A stretch of DNA of 64,000 nt from Endozoicomonas gorgoniicola (lineage in GTDB: Bacteria > Pseudomonadota > Gammaproteobacteria > Pseudomonadales > Endozoicomonadaceae), in assembly GCF_025562715.2 (NCBI RefSeq), contig NZ_JAPFCC010000001.1, positions 5,294,001 through 5,358,000 on the forward strand. The letters run 5' to 3'. The translations under genes and the position numbers were made by a program. Shown piece after piece: positions 33,809-41,461 of the stretch (the first letter of the stretch is position 1; each line of letters starts with the position of its first letter). The notes under the pieces were generated by a model. The model searched no databases and had not been told where the DNA came from. It saw only the letters and a program-made list of their open reading frames with translations.

Positions 33809-34930
33809 ATGGCTAACGTAAGCCTTAGAAGTGTTGAAAAAGAGTACGACAATGGATTCAAGGCTGTACATGGTATCGACCTTGATATTCACGATGGCGA
33901 ATTCATGGTGTTCGTTGGCCCTTCCGGTTGTGCCAAATCGACCACACTGCGTATGATTGCCGGACTGGAAAAAATTTCCGCTGGTGAAATCAGCATCAGT
34001 GGCAAGGTGGTCAATGAGGTGGCCGCCAAAGACCGGGGCATTGCCATGGTGTTTCAAAACTATGCGCTCTATCCCCATAAAACCGTATTCGACAACATGG
34101 CCTTTGGCCTGAAAATGCAGAAACGCCCCAAAGAAGAGATCAAACAAAGGGTTGAAGAAGCGGCGGAGATGCTTGAAATAACGGACCTGCTTGATCGCAA
34201 GCCAAAGGAGATGTCCGGCGGTCAAAGGCAACGGGTGGCAGTAGGTCGGGCTATTGTGCGCAAACCGGATGTCTTTCTGTTTGATGAGCCTTTATCAAAC
34301 CTCGATGCCAAGCTCCGGGTATCCATGCGGGTGAAAATTGCTCAGCTGCACAAAAAACTGAAAGAAGACGGTAACCCGGCAACGATGGTCTACGTGACCC
34401 ACGACCAGACTGAAGCGTTAACCCTTGGTGATCGTATTTGCGTGCTGAACAAAGGGGATATCATGCAGGTTGATACGCCGGAAAATCTTTACAACCATCC
34501 TGCTAACCGGTTTGTTGCCGGGTTTATTGGCTCTCCGGCCATGAATCTTCTGGATGTTGCCCTGCACAGAGAGCAAAAAGAAGCTCGTATTACTCTGGCG
34601 GAAGGCGTCACTCTGTCACTGCCGCAGGACATACAGGCAAAAATCAGTGGCTACACACAAAAAGACATCTGTTTTGGTATACGCCCTGAACACATTGAAC
34701 TGGCAACTGAACAGGACAGTGCTGAAAACACCTGTGAAGGTCTTCTGACCGTTGTTGAAAATATGGGTAACGAAAAGTATTTATATTTTCAGGTGGGTGA
34801 TCATGAAGTTATTGCACGAACAGCCAGTTCGGCTGTTACCACAGCGGATATTGGACGACGGATTGATTTTAAAGTGAATGTTGAGGCCTGCCATTTGTTT
34901 GATACCCAGACGGGTCTCAGGTTGATATAA
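33809..34930 (+). CDS. malK: Maltodextrin ABC transporter ATPase MalK (UgpC type)
   Basis: The 373-residue ATPase has the signature MSGGQRQRVAVGRAI, Walker B VFLFDEPLSNLD, the switch His in VTHDQTEA, and a C-terminal OB-like regulatory domain (FGIRPEHIEL). The Walker A reads GPSGCAKSTT: the second conserved Gly of GCGKST is Ala (residue 42, codon GCC). It should energise MalFG coded on the opposite strand. It ends the rightward arm and is followed by a strong terminator. Confidence 0.92.
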   Translation: MANVSLRSVEKEYDNGFKAVHGIDLDIHDGEFMVFVGPSGCAKSTTLRMIAGLEKISAGEISISGKVVNEVAAKDRGIAMVFQNYALYPHKTVFDNMAFGLKMQKRPKEEIKQRVEEAAEMLEITDLLDRKPKEMSGGQRQRVAVGRAIVRKPDVFLFDEPLSNLDAKLRVSMRVKIAQLHKKLKEDGNPATMVYVTHDQTEALTLGDRICVLNKGDIMQVDTPENLYNHPANRFVAGFIGSPAMNLLDVALHREQKEARITLAEGVTLSLPQDIQAKISGYTQKDICFGIRPEHIELATEQDSAENTCEGLLTVVENMGNEKYLYFQVGDHEVIARTASSAVTTADIGRRIDFKVNVEACHLFDTQTGLRLI

Positions 34931-34937
34931 AACAGGT

Positions 34938-34965
34938 AAGTCCCGATCAGATTGCATCGGGACTT
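34938..34965 (+). terminator. Terminator after malK
   Basis: AAGTCCCGAT pairs perfectly with ATCGGGACTT (10 bp, 8-base loop), 7 bases after the malK stop, then GCTTTT. It closes the rightward maltodextrin operon. Confidence 0.82.
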
Positions 34966-35002
34966 GCTTTTCAAAGCGTAAGTCCCGTCAAGTAAGGAAA
35001 AA

Positions 35003-35632
35003 CTAAAGGATATGCCATCTACCAAGATCGCCCTGGTAGGTATGGGGCGACTCCTCAACAGACGGATCGTACTTGCGCCTGATTAAGGCATGAACAGATT
35101 CGCGGCAGAAATTAGAATGAATGCGTGTATATGGCTGATTCGTCTGCTGAAGGATACGAATTACCCGATTCAGATACATCTCGAACCTGGGCTGAACAAT
35201 ATCGAATTCCCAAAGTGGGTGGGCTATCGCTTTTTTGCCTGTATTGATCCGATCATCGGATATCATTTTTTTGACAGCCTCTGCAATGGTGAGGCTGCCC
35301 CTTACCAGACTCATTGAGGTCGGTTGCAAAGCATAGTTGGCACATAGTTGTCCCGACGTGAATATCTCCAGAGGTTCATACTCCCCTGCCATTAGCCCCA
35401 CAAGACTGGAAAATAGAGCAGTCCCGTGTGGTGCATAGTAGTAAAGTGACATTCCTGCTGGTAGTGTAAAAAAATCTTCTGAGTCCAATACACCGACTTT
35501 GCGGGGTATAAACAGACCATGGCAATCAATAATCAGGCTTTGAACTGTGTTACCGCTATAGCCCTTGCAACTATATAGATTAAGGGCATTCATAAGAATG
35601 GTTTTTTTCACCGTTGGTCTGAAAAATATCAT
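35003..35632 (-). CDS. Stv-like putative adhesin/secreted protein, paralogue 3
   Basis: The 209-residue protein is the third member of the family at 17813 and 18626. It keeps VQSLIIDCHGLFIP, LYYYAPHGTALFS, TSGQLCANYAL, HPLWEFDIVQPRFE, TRIHSNFCRES and GDLGRWHIL. In this copy the conserved SHG reads CHG. The unit was not duplicated with the letB tail here, so it reached this place separately. The start ATG at 35632 follows the family pattern; a TTG 9 bases earlier is possible. It is convergent with malK and has no obvious link to it. Confidence 0.6.
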   Translation of the reverse strand: MIFFRPTVKKTILMNALNLYSCKGYSGNTVQSLIIDCHGLFIPRKVGVLDSEDFFTLPAGMSLYYYAPHGTALFSSLVGLMAGEYEPLEIFTSGQLCANYALQPTSMSLVRGSLTIAEAVKKMISDDRINTGKKAIAHPLWEFDIVQPRFEMYLNRVIRILQQTNQPYTRIHSNFCRESVHALIRRKYDPSVEESPHTYQGDLGRWHIL

Positions 35633-35810
35633 AACGAACAATTATGGATTTGAATTATGAGTGCATAATTTCTCTAACCAGAGAGCGTTTTTAAGGTATA
35701 GCACAGGGCCTTTATTCCAGTGAAATATCAAATCTGCTGACAACCGCCTCTGTATATTGCCACCAACCACTTGCTGACGGAATTTTCAGGTCAGCAAAAA
35801 TGATCGCCGT

Positions 35811-36446
35811 TTAATCCAGAGCTGCTTTTATACGCGGCCAGACATTGTCAAAAATCTTTGGCTGGGCCTTGGCGGTAGGATGAATGCCGTCTGGCTGGTT
35901 CAGCTCCGGGTGGCCTGCTACGCCATCCAGAAAGAAAGGCACCACCTGAACTGTATATTGTTCGCCGAGGTCATGAAAAACCCGGGTAAATTGTCGGGTG
36001 TAGGCAGGTCCGTAATTAGGAGGGATCATCATTTCAAACAATAAAACCTCCACGTTTTTTTTCTGTGCGAGCTGAATCATCTGTTCCAGATTACCGGATA
36101 TGGATTTCAGCGAAGTCCCGCGTAAACCGTCGTTTGCTCCCAGCTCCAGCAACATCAATTCCGGTCGATGTTCTTCAAGAGCGGCGGGTAAGCGACTGAG
36201 CCCTCCGGCAGTGGTTTCACCACTGATGCTGAGGTTGACTACCTTCCAGCCAGACTTGGTTTGATGGAGCTTTTCCTGTAATAAAGATACCCAGCCCTGT
36301 TGTATTTCAAGACCATAAGCGGCACTGAGGCTGTCTCCATACACCAGCAGGGTTTTCTGACTGACTGGTGTGGCAGAAGCAGCCTGTGCGACAAGTACTG
36401 ACAAAAAAATTAAACTGGTTGCTAAACGACGAATGACTACAATCAA
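35811..36446 (-). CDS. tesA: Periplasmic acyl-CoA thioesterase I / lysophospholipase (SGNH)
   Basis: The 211-residue protein has a signal peptide (LIFLSVLVAQAASATP) and the SGNH blocks: LVYGDSLSAAYGL (Ser), GETTAGGLSRL (Gly), LELGANDGLRG (Asn) and QPDGIHPTAKAQ (Asp and His). This is TesA, which hydrolyses acyl thioesters and esters in the periplasm. It is divergent from ybbA, the same arrangement as tesA-ybbA-ybbP in E. coli. Confidence 0.93.
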   Translation of the reverse strand: MIVVIRRLATSLIFLSVLVAQAASATPVSQKTLLVYGDSLSAAYGLEIQQGWVSLLQEKLHQTKSGWKVVNLSISGETTAGGLSRLPAALEEHRPELMLLELGANDGLRGTSLKSISGNLEQMIQLAQKKNVEVLLFEMMIPPNYGPAYTRQFTRVFHDLGEQYTVQVVPFFLDGVAGHPELNQPDGIHPTAKAQPKIFDNVWPRIKAALD

Positions 36447-36474
36447 GAATGCATCCCCTCACGCAGCTGCTCAC

Positions 36475-37167
36475 ATGATAGCCGTAATGGCAAAGACTCT
36501 GGAGAAACAGGTCGTTGCACAGAGTGGCACTCTCACCATACTGTCCGGACTTGAGCTTATGATCAAGTCTGGCGAATCCGTTGCGATTGTTGGCGCTTCC
36601 GGTTCGGGGAAGTCGACACTGCTGGGGATTCTTGCCGGTCTGGATCTGCCAACGGGCGGAGAAGTTCACCTGGCAGGCCATCGTATCGACACTCTGGACG
36701 AAGATGAGCGGGCAAGGGTTCGTGGTGAGCATACCGGCTTTGTTTTTCAATCCTTTCAGTTACTGCCAAACCTCACGGCACTGGAAAATGTCATGCTGCC
36801 CCTTGAATTGTCGGGTGCTGAACAGGTGGCAGAAAACAGTCGTGCAATCCTGCAGCGGGTTGGTCTTGAGGGACGGCTGGATCATTACCCAAGACAGTTG
36901 TCGGGCGGTGAACAGCAGCGGGTGGCGATTGCCAGGGCGTTCGCTGGCAGTCCGGCTATTCTGTTTGCCGATGAACCCACGGGCAATCTGGACGAAAAAA
37001 CCGGTGAGAGTATTATCCAGTTATTGTTTGAAGTGAATCGTGAGCGAGGCGCTACCCTGGTGCTGGTCACTCATGATATGGGGCTGGCTTCCCGTTGTGA
37101 CCGGGTACTCCGGTTAACCGGGGGGGCGATTGTTGAAGAGCAGAGCAAGGTTGAGGTGGTGGTATGA
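36475..37167 (+). CDS. ybbA: ABC transporter ATPase YbbA
   Basis: The ~230-residue LolD-like ATPase has Walker A (GASGSGKSTL), signature (LSGGEQQRVAIARAF), Walker B (ILFADEPTGNLD) and the switch His (VTHDMG). The start is set at 36475 because that gives the usual YbbA length and leaves room for the tesA start at 36446. In-frame ATGs at 36433 and 36370 overlap tesA. It overlaps ybbP by ATGA, so the pair forms one transporter with MacB/FtsX-type topology. Confidence 0.88.
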   Translation: MIAVMAKTLEKQVVAQSGTLTILSGLELMIKSGESVAIVGASGSGKSTLLGILAGLDLPTGGEVHLAGHRIDTLDEDERARVRGEHTGFVFQSFQLLPNLTALENVMLPLELSGAEQVAENSRAILQRVGLEGRLDHYPRQLSGGEQQRVAIARAFAGSPAILFADEPTGNLDEKTGESIIQLLFEVNRERGATLVLVTHDMGLASRCDRVLRLTGGAIVEEQSKVEVVV

Positions 37168-39653
37168 ACGCTACCCGGTTGTCTTTTCGGTTCTTACTGC
37201 GTGACTGGCGTTCTGGTGAACTCTGGTTACTGGTTTTATCACTGCTGATGGCCGTCAGCGTCAGTACCGCCATTGCTATTTTCAGTGAACGGCTGCAACT
37301 GGCTCTTGGGCGACAGGTGGCTGAAGTTATGGGAGCTGACATGATGATCCGCAGCTCCAGCCCTTTGTCTTCTAAAGTGCAGGCCGTATTAGATGCCCAC
37401 CCTCTGGAGCAGGCTCAGCTGTTAGAGTTCCCTACGGTTGTTCTGGCAGGTGATGAAATGCAGATGGTGGCTGCCAAGGCTGTCCCGGACAATTATCCAC
37501 TGCGTGGACATGTTCGTATTGCCAGCCAGCCTTTTGCGGAAGACCGGATTGCAGCAGAGGTTCCTGCGCCCGGAGAGGCGTGGCTGGAGCCAAGGTTGTT
37601 CTCTCTGCTGGGCGTTAAGATTGGGGATTCGCTGGAAGTGGGGGAAACCAGCCTGGTCATCACCCGGGCGATTACTTTGGAAACGGATCGGGGAGGCAAT
37701 TTTTACAGCCTTGCCCCCCGGCTGATGTTCAACCTTGCAGACGTTCCTGCGACCAATGTGATTCAACCCGGTAGCCGTGTCAGCTGGAAAACCCTGATTG
37801 CGGGTGAAAGCCGGGATTTAAAAGCTTTCCAGAGCCAGGTGAAGCCCCTGCTCAACAACAGTGAACGTTTGTCTATGGCTGAAGACAATCGACAGGATTT
37901 AAGAAACTCAGTTGTACGACTAAGACAGTTTTTAGGGCTGGGCAGCCTTGCCGCTATTTTGCTGGCAGGTGTTGCCGTCGCCATGTCCAGCCGTCGTTTT
38001 GCTGAACGACGCTTTGATGCTATTGCAGTGATGCGCTGTGTTGGTGCGACACAGCAGCTTGTGATGAAAATACTGGTTGGAGAGCTGCTGCTGGTCGCAG
38101 TGCTGGTGGCCGTTCCCGGGGTTTTACTGGGCTGGCTCATGCAGGCTGGCGTACTGCAGCTGCTTAAAGGTGTTCTGCCTGGCTGGCTGCCTGAGGCTGG
38201 CTTTATGCCGATGCTGGTGGGCGGCGCTACAGGCGTGATTACGTTGATTGGTTTCGGGTTTGCTCCCTTGCTTCGGTTACAGGAGGTCACTCCGTTACGT
38301 GTACTGCGTCGTGACCTGACGCCAGAACCGCCCGGCGCCTGGCTGGTTTATGGCTTGTCTCTTGGTGCAATGATCACGCTGCTGTGGTATCACACCGGTC
38401 AATTAATGATGACGGTAGGCATAACACTGGCTGGCGCTTTGATACTGGCGCTGATTTCCCTCTGTATAAAGGTGGCGCTGGGTTTAATGCACAAACGGTT
38501 GCTCCGTCACTCCCTGCCGCTACAGTGGCGACTGGGTCTGAAGCGTTTATCTCAGGAACGTGGGCAGACTACGGCGCAGATGCTGGCATTTTCCCTGATC
38601 TTTATGTCGATGGCCATTGTACTTCTGCTGCGTACTGTTTTGCTGGAACGCTGGCAGCAGCAGTTGCCTGAGGGAACGCCTAATTATTTTGCCCTGAATG
38701 TGCAGCCTTCTGAAATAGACAGCTTTCGTCGTTTTCTTGAAGAACGACGGATTGGTCGCAGCACAATATATCCGATTGTCCGGGGGCGACTGACACACAT
38801 TAACGGAGTTCCTGCAAAAGAGGCTGTGTCTGAAGATCAGCGAAACCATAACTCGTTAAACCGTGAATTAAGCCTGACCTGGTTAAATGAATTTCCGGAA
38901 GGCAACCGCCTGGTAGAAGGTCAGTGGTGGCAGAAAGGCAAAGGCTCGGAGCTGTCGGTGGAAATGAGCATTGTTGAACACCTTGGTGTTGCGCTGGGGG
39001 ATCGGCTGACGTTTTCCATTTCCGGTCGTGAGGTGACGGCAACGATAACCAGCCTGCGCAGGGCTGACTGGGAATCCTTCCGCCCCAACTTTTATATGAT
39101 GTTTCCGGAACGGACGCTGGGGGATATGCCAGCCAGCTGGCTGAGCAGTTTTTACCTGCCGCCGGACAGACGACTGCTGCTGAATGAATTTGTACAGACT
39201 TTTCCAACGGTTACATTGATCGACCTGGATGCCATTATCAGTCAGGTTCAGAGTATGGTACAGCGGTCCATTCTGGCTGTTGAAGGCATGCTGGTCGCGC
39301 TGTTTCTTGCCGGATTGCTGATGATGGCGTCGGCTATTGAGTCCAGTCTTGACGCACGGCTGCATGAAGGCGCCCTGATTCGTTCTCTTGGAGGTACCCG
39401 GCAACAGCTGTTGCGGTTACAGGTGGGTGAGTTTGTGGTGCTGGGCATTTTGTCAGGCTTTATTGCGGCTGTTGGGACTGAGCTTTGTAACTGGTGGCTT
39501 CATAATTATGTGTTCTGGATGAGGTGGCAGCCAGCCGTGTGGCTGTGGATGGCATTGCCTTTGGCTGGGGGATGCCTGATTGGGTTGTCGGGCTGGCTGG
39601 GGGTTCGGCGGGTTGTCCGACAGTCTCCAATGAGGGTGTTGAAAACTGTTTGA
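37164..39653 (+). CDS. ybbP: FtsX-type ABC transporter permease YbbP
   Basis: The 829-residue membrane protein has an N-terminal membrane segment, a large periplasmic domain (about 40-250), and two FtsX-type permease cores (around 255-470 and 700-829, e.g. ALIRSLGGTRQQLLRLQVGEF). The layout and length match YbbP of E. coli (804). The start overlaps the ybbA stop (ATGA). The exporter's substrate is not established; association with TesA suggests lipid or ester handling. Confidence 0.9.
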   Translation: MNATRLSFRFLLRDWRSGELWLLVLSLLMAVSVSTAIAIFSERLQLALGRQVAEVMGADMMIRSSSPLSSKVQAVLDAHPLEQAQLLEFPTVVLAGDEMQMVAAKAVPDNYPLRGHVRIASQPFAEDRIAAEVPAPGEAWLEPRLFSLLGVKIGDSLEVGETSLVITRAITLETDRGGNFYSLAPRLMFNLADVPATNVIQPGSRVSWKTLIAGESRDLKAFQSQVKPLLNNSERLSMAEDNRQDLRNSVVRLRQFLGLGSLAAILLAGVAVAMSSRRFAERRFDAIAVMRCVGATQQLVMKILVGELLLVAVLVAVPGVLLGWLMQAGVLQLLKGVLPGWLPEAGFMPMLVGGATGVITLIGFGFAPLLRLQEVTPLRVLRRDLTPEPPGAWLVYGLSLGAMITLLWYHTGQLMMTVGITLAGALILALISLCIKVALGLMHKRLLRHSLPLQWRLGLKRLSQERGQTTAQMLAFSLIFMSMAIVLLLRTVLLERWQQQLPEGTPNYFALNVQPSEIDSFRRFLEERRIGRSTIYPIVRGRLTHINGVPAKEAVSEDQRNHNSLNRELSLTWLNEFPEGNRLVEGQWWQKGKGSELSVEMSIVEHLGVALGDRLTFSISGREVTATITSLRRADWESFRPNFYMMFPERTLGDMPASWLSSFYLPPDRRLLLNEFVQTFPTVTLIDLDAIISQVQSMVQRSILAVEGMLVALFLAGLLMMASAIESSLDARLHEGALIRSLGGTRQQLLRLQVGEFVVLGILSGFIAAVGTELCNWWLHNYVFWMRWQPAVWLWMALPLAGGCLIGLSGWLGVRRVVRQSPMRVLKTV

Positions 39654-39936
39654 ATTTTAATCAATTGTAAGGCAAAGGCTCTGGAACGCGCTGTTCTGAA
39701 CGTTATCCACAGGTCATTCAGAGGCTTGATCAGTTAAATTGTGAATAAGTGGATAAGTTTTTCTGAGCAGTGTTGTTAATGTTTTGAAATGTCGTGTTAG
39801 AGTGGAATGATCTGGCTGATATTTCTGGTCAGGTCATTCTCTGGGTCATGGACAAAAAAAGCTGCCCGGGTGTTGATGATGTCAATGCTTCGGGTTCTTT
39901 GCCAAATAGTTGTTTGCCAAACAAAAGGACAACCGC
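39654..39936. promoter_or_regulatory. Gap with DnaA-box-like sequences
   Basis: This 283-bp gap has a perfect DnaA box, TTATCCACA at 39703-39711, and AGTGGATAA at 39748-39756 (8 of 9 bases). I see no terminator with a convincing stem after ybbP and no small gene. AAAGGA lies before the ATG at 39937. Confidence 0.5.
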
Positions 39937-40281
39937 ATGAGCCACCACGAAGAAGCCTATCTGTGTTTACTCTGCCTGCGTGACAGCACCCGAAGAATTG
40001 CCCGGCTGTACTGGACCTATATAAACCTCAGAACCCTGTCTGGCGAGGTGCCTCCGATTCTGGTTGTGATGCTGAGTGTTCTGTGTGACAAACAGGATGG
40101 TCTGCACCAGAGGCTGCTGGACAGTTACCCTGATGATATGGAGCAGGGTAAATGGCATGACCAGGGAGAACAGAACAGGAAGTTGTCTGAGATGACAGAT
40201 GAGACCCAGCAGGAGTTGCAGAAAATCTGCATGACCGAGATGACGATGATCGCGCTGGTTGGCAAAATGATGGAGCAATAA
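39937..40281 (+). CDS. Hypothetical protein, 114 residues
   Basis: The small soluble protein begins MSHHEEAYLCLLCLRD. It is mainly helical, with a hydrophobic stretch in the middle (VPPILVVMLSVLC) and an acidic C-terminal half (ETQQELQKICMTEMTMIALVGKMMEQ). Start ATG 39937 has AAGGA 7 bases upstream. It is flanked by DnaA-box-like sequences on both sides. I do not recognise the family. Confidence 0.6.
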   Translation: MSHHEEAYLCLLCLRDSTRRIARLYWTYINLRTLSGEVPPILVVMLSVLCDKQDGLHQRLLDSYPDDMEQGKWHDQGEQNRKLSEMTDETQQELQKICMTEMTMIALVGKMMEQ

Positions 40282-40440
40282 TTCGGGGAGGTATCCGGAG
40301 TAACGCTGTGGATAACTCGTTGGATAACCTGATGAAGAGTGGTTGAAAAGCTGTTGTTACGCTGTTTGTACTTATCACACGGTTATCCACCGAAGTGTTC
40401 TGACTCCAGACTCACTTTTTTTCCACAGTTTTGTCGCCTT
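40282..40440. promoter_or_regulatory. Gap with two further DnaA-box-like sequences
   Basis: TGTGGATAA at 40307-40315 is a perfect DnaA box on the minus strand, and TTATCCACC at 40383-40391 matches 8 of 9. Together with the two at 39703 and 39748 that makes four good matches within 690 bp. Nothing else is evident in this gap between convergent genes. Confidence 0.45.
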
Positions 40441-40863
40441 TTAAGACTCACCTTTTTCTTCTTTGTGGTTACCCTGCAGCAAGCGTTTAAAGTGATGGGC
40501 AAAATCCTTCGGGTTTTCAGTGGGTGCTGGTGGGACAGGCGATTTTTCAAAAGTATACACAGGTGTGACCTGATGGCTGGTGACTCCGACAAGAATATCC
40601 TTGTCGCCGACACGGATCAGGCAGACTCTGGCATGACTTGAGAGTGGTGCGCTGGCTATAACGGTAATGCCCTGTCCAAGGGTTGGTGAGTCGGGGTTTA
40701 TTTTCTTAACCAGCCAGGCCAGAACAAAAATCAGTATGATCACCAGAATCAGGGGCATGACCACCTGCATCAGGCTAAGGTCTTCAATCCCGGGCTTTTC
40801 TTCTTCTGCAAACACACGAGCTGCAAACAGATAGGTCAGTAAACTGTAATACCGGATAGCCAT
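40441..40863 (-). CDS. fliO: Flagellar biosynthesis protein FliO (orphan)
   Basis: The 140-residue protein has a cleavable or anchor segment, then one membrane helix (QVVMPLILVIILIFVLAWLVKK). A FliO-type soluble domain follows (TVIASAPLSSHARVCLIRVGDKDILVGVTSHQV). FliO helps assemble the FliPQR export gate. In most relatives it sits between fliN and fliP; here no other flagellar export gene is nearby. A related type III secretion role is less likely given the sequence. Its start codon directly follows a 12-bp repeat array at 40867-40958. Confidence 0.72.
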   Translation of the reverse strand: MAIRYYSLLTYLFAARVFAEEEKPGIEDLSLMQVVMPLILVIILIFVLAWLVKKINPDSPTLGQGITVIASAPLSSHARVCLIRVGDKDILVGVTSHQVTPVYTFEKSPVPPAPTENPKDFAHHFKRLLQGNHKEEKGES

Positions 40864-40866
40864 TTT

Positions 40867-40958
40867 ATTGTTCCGTAGATTGTTCCGTAGATAGTTCCGT
40901 AGGTAGATAGTTCCGTAGATTGTTCTGTAGATAGTTCCGTAGATAGATTGCTCTGTAG
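40867..40958 (-). repeat. 12-bp tandem repeat array immediately before fliO
   Basis: On the fliO strand the unit is CTACGGAACAAT or CTACGGAACTAT. Seven copies run from 40958 down to 40867, with two 4-base interruptions and two variants (CAGAAC, CAGAGC). The last copy ends 3 bases before the fliO ATG, so its GGAA is the only ribosome-binding-like sequence. The array could change length by slippage. Confidence 0.9.
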
Positions 40959-41121
40959 TGAGTGGCGCTCGTCGGTCGTGGCTGTTCTTCGACTATAAAA
41001 CGACCATCCGGTAATAACAAGCAACCCCACTTTATCTGCCTGTGGCTGACCAGCTGCTTAAACAATATCAACAGCCAAACGATAACAGTGAATAAGCGGC
41101 TTGCTTCAGAAGGGTTAAAAA

Positions 41122-41451
41122 ATGAGTCAATCGCTGTCACTGAATATCGAGCAAAAGCTGAAACAGAGCTATCTGGATCTGTCTGAGGCGCACCGGAACA
41201 GGGACTGGGAATGGCTGGCTGATCTGGAACCGGAGGTCAGAAATATCATTCAGAATACGACAAAAGACAAGGCTGTCCTGACTGAAAACGTACAGCAGTT
41301 ATTAGGTGATCTTGAGTGGCTGTATCAGCAAATGATTGATACTTGTGAGCAGGAGATGAGCAAGGTTAAAAAGCAGGTTTTAGCCAGTCAAAAACGTCAG
41401 AAAGCCCTGTCTTCTTACCTGAACCGTCAACATAATACTGACTCGGAATAA
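41122..41451 (+). CDS. Small helical protein, FliT-like flagellar chaperone candidate
   Basis: This 109-residue helical protein has LNIEQKLKQSYLDLSEAHRNRDWEWLADLEPEVRNI. Its mix of DWE-LADLE and a C-terminal Lys-rich helix recalls FliT-type chaperones of other gammaproteobacteria. It is divergent from fliO, 258 bp away, which gives weak support for a flagellar role. Confidence in the family is low; the gene itself looks real (good length, convergent with the next gene by 10 bp). Confidence 0.5.
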   Translation: MSQSLSLNIEQKLKQSYLDLSEAHRNRDWEWLADLEPEVRNIIQNTTKDKAVLTENVQQLLGDLEWLYQQMIDTCEQEMSKVKKQVLASQKRQKALSSYLNRQHNTDSE

Positions 41452-41461
41452 GCCTCACCTT

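Noticed and set aside
40836..41140. Minus-strand frames of 64 and 91 codons upstream of fliO (LSTEQ-rich and YGTI repeats)
   Set aside because: Their repetitive composition is just the 12-bp array read in other frames, and they overlap the fliO leader.
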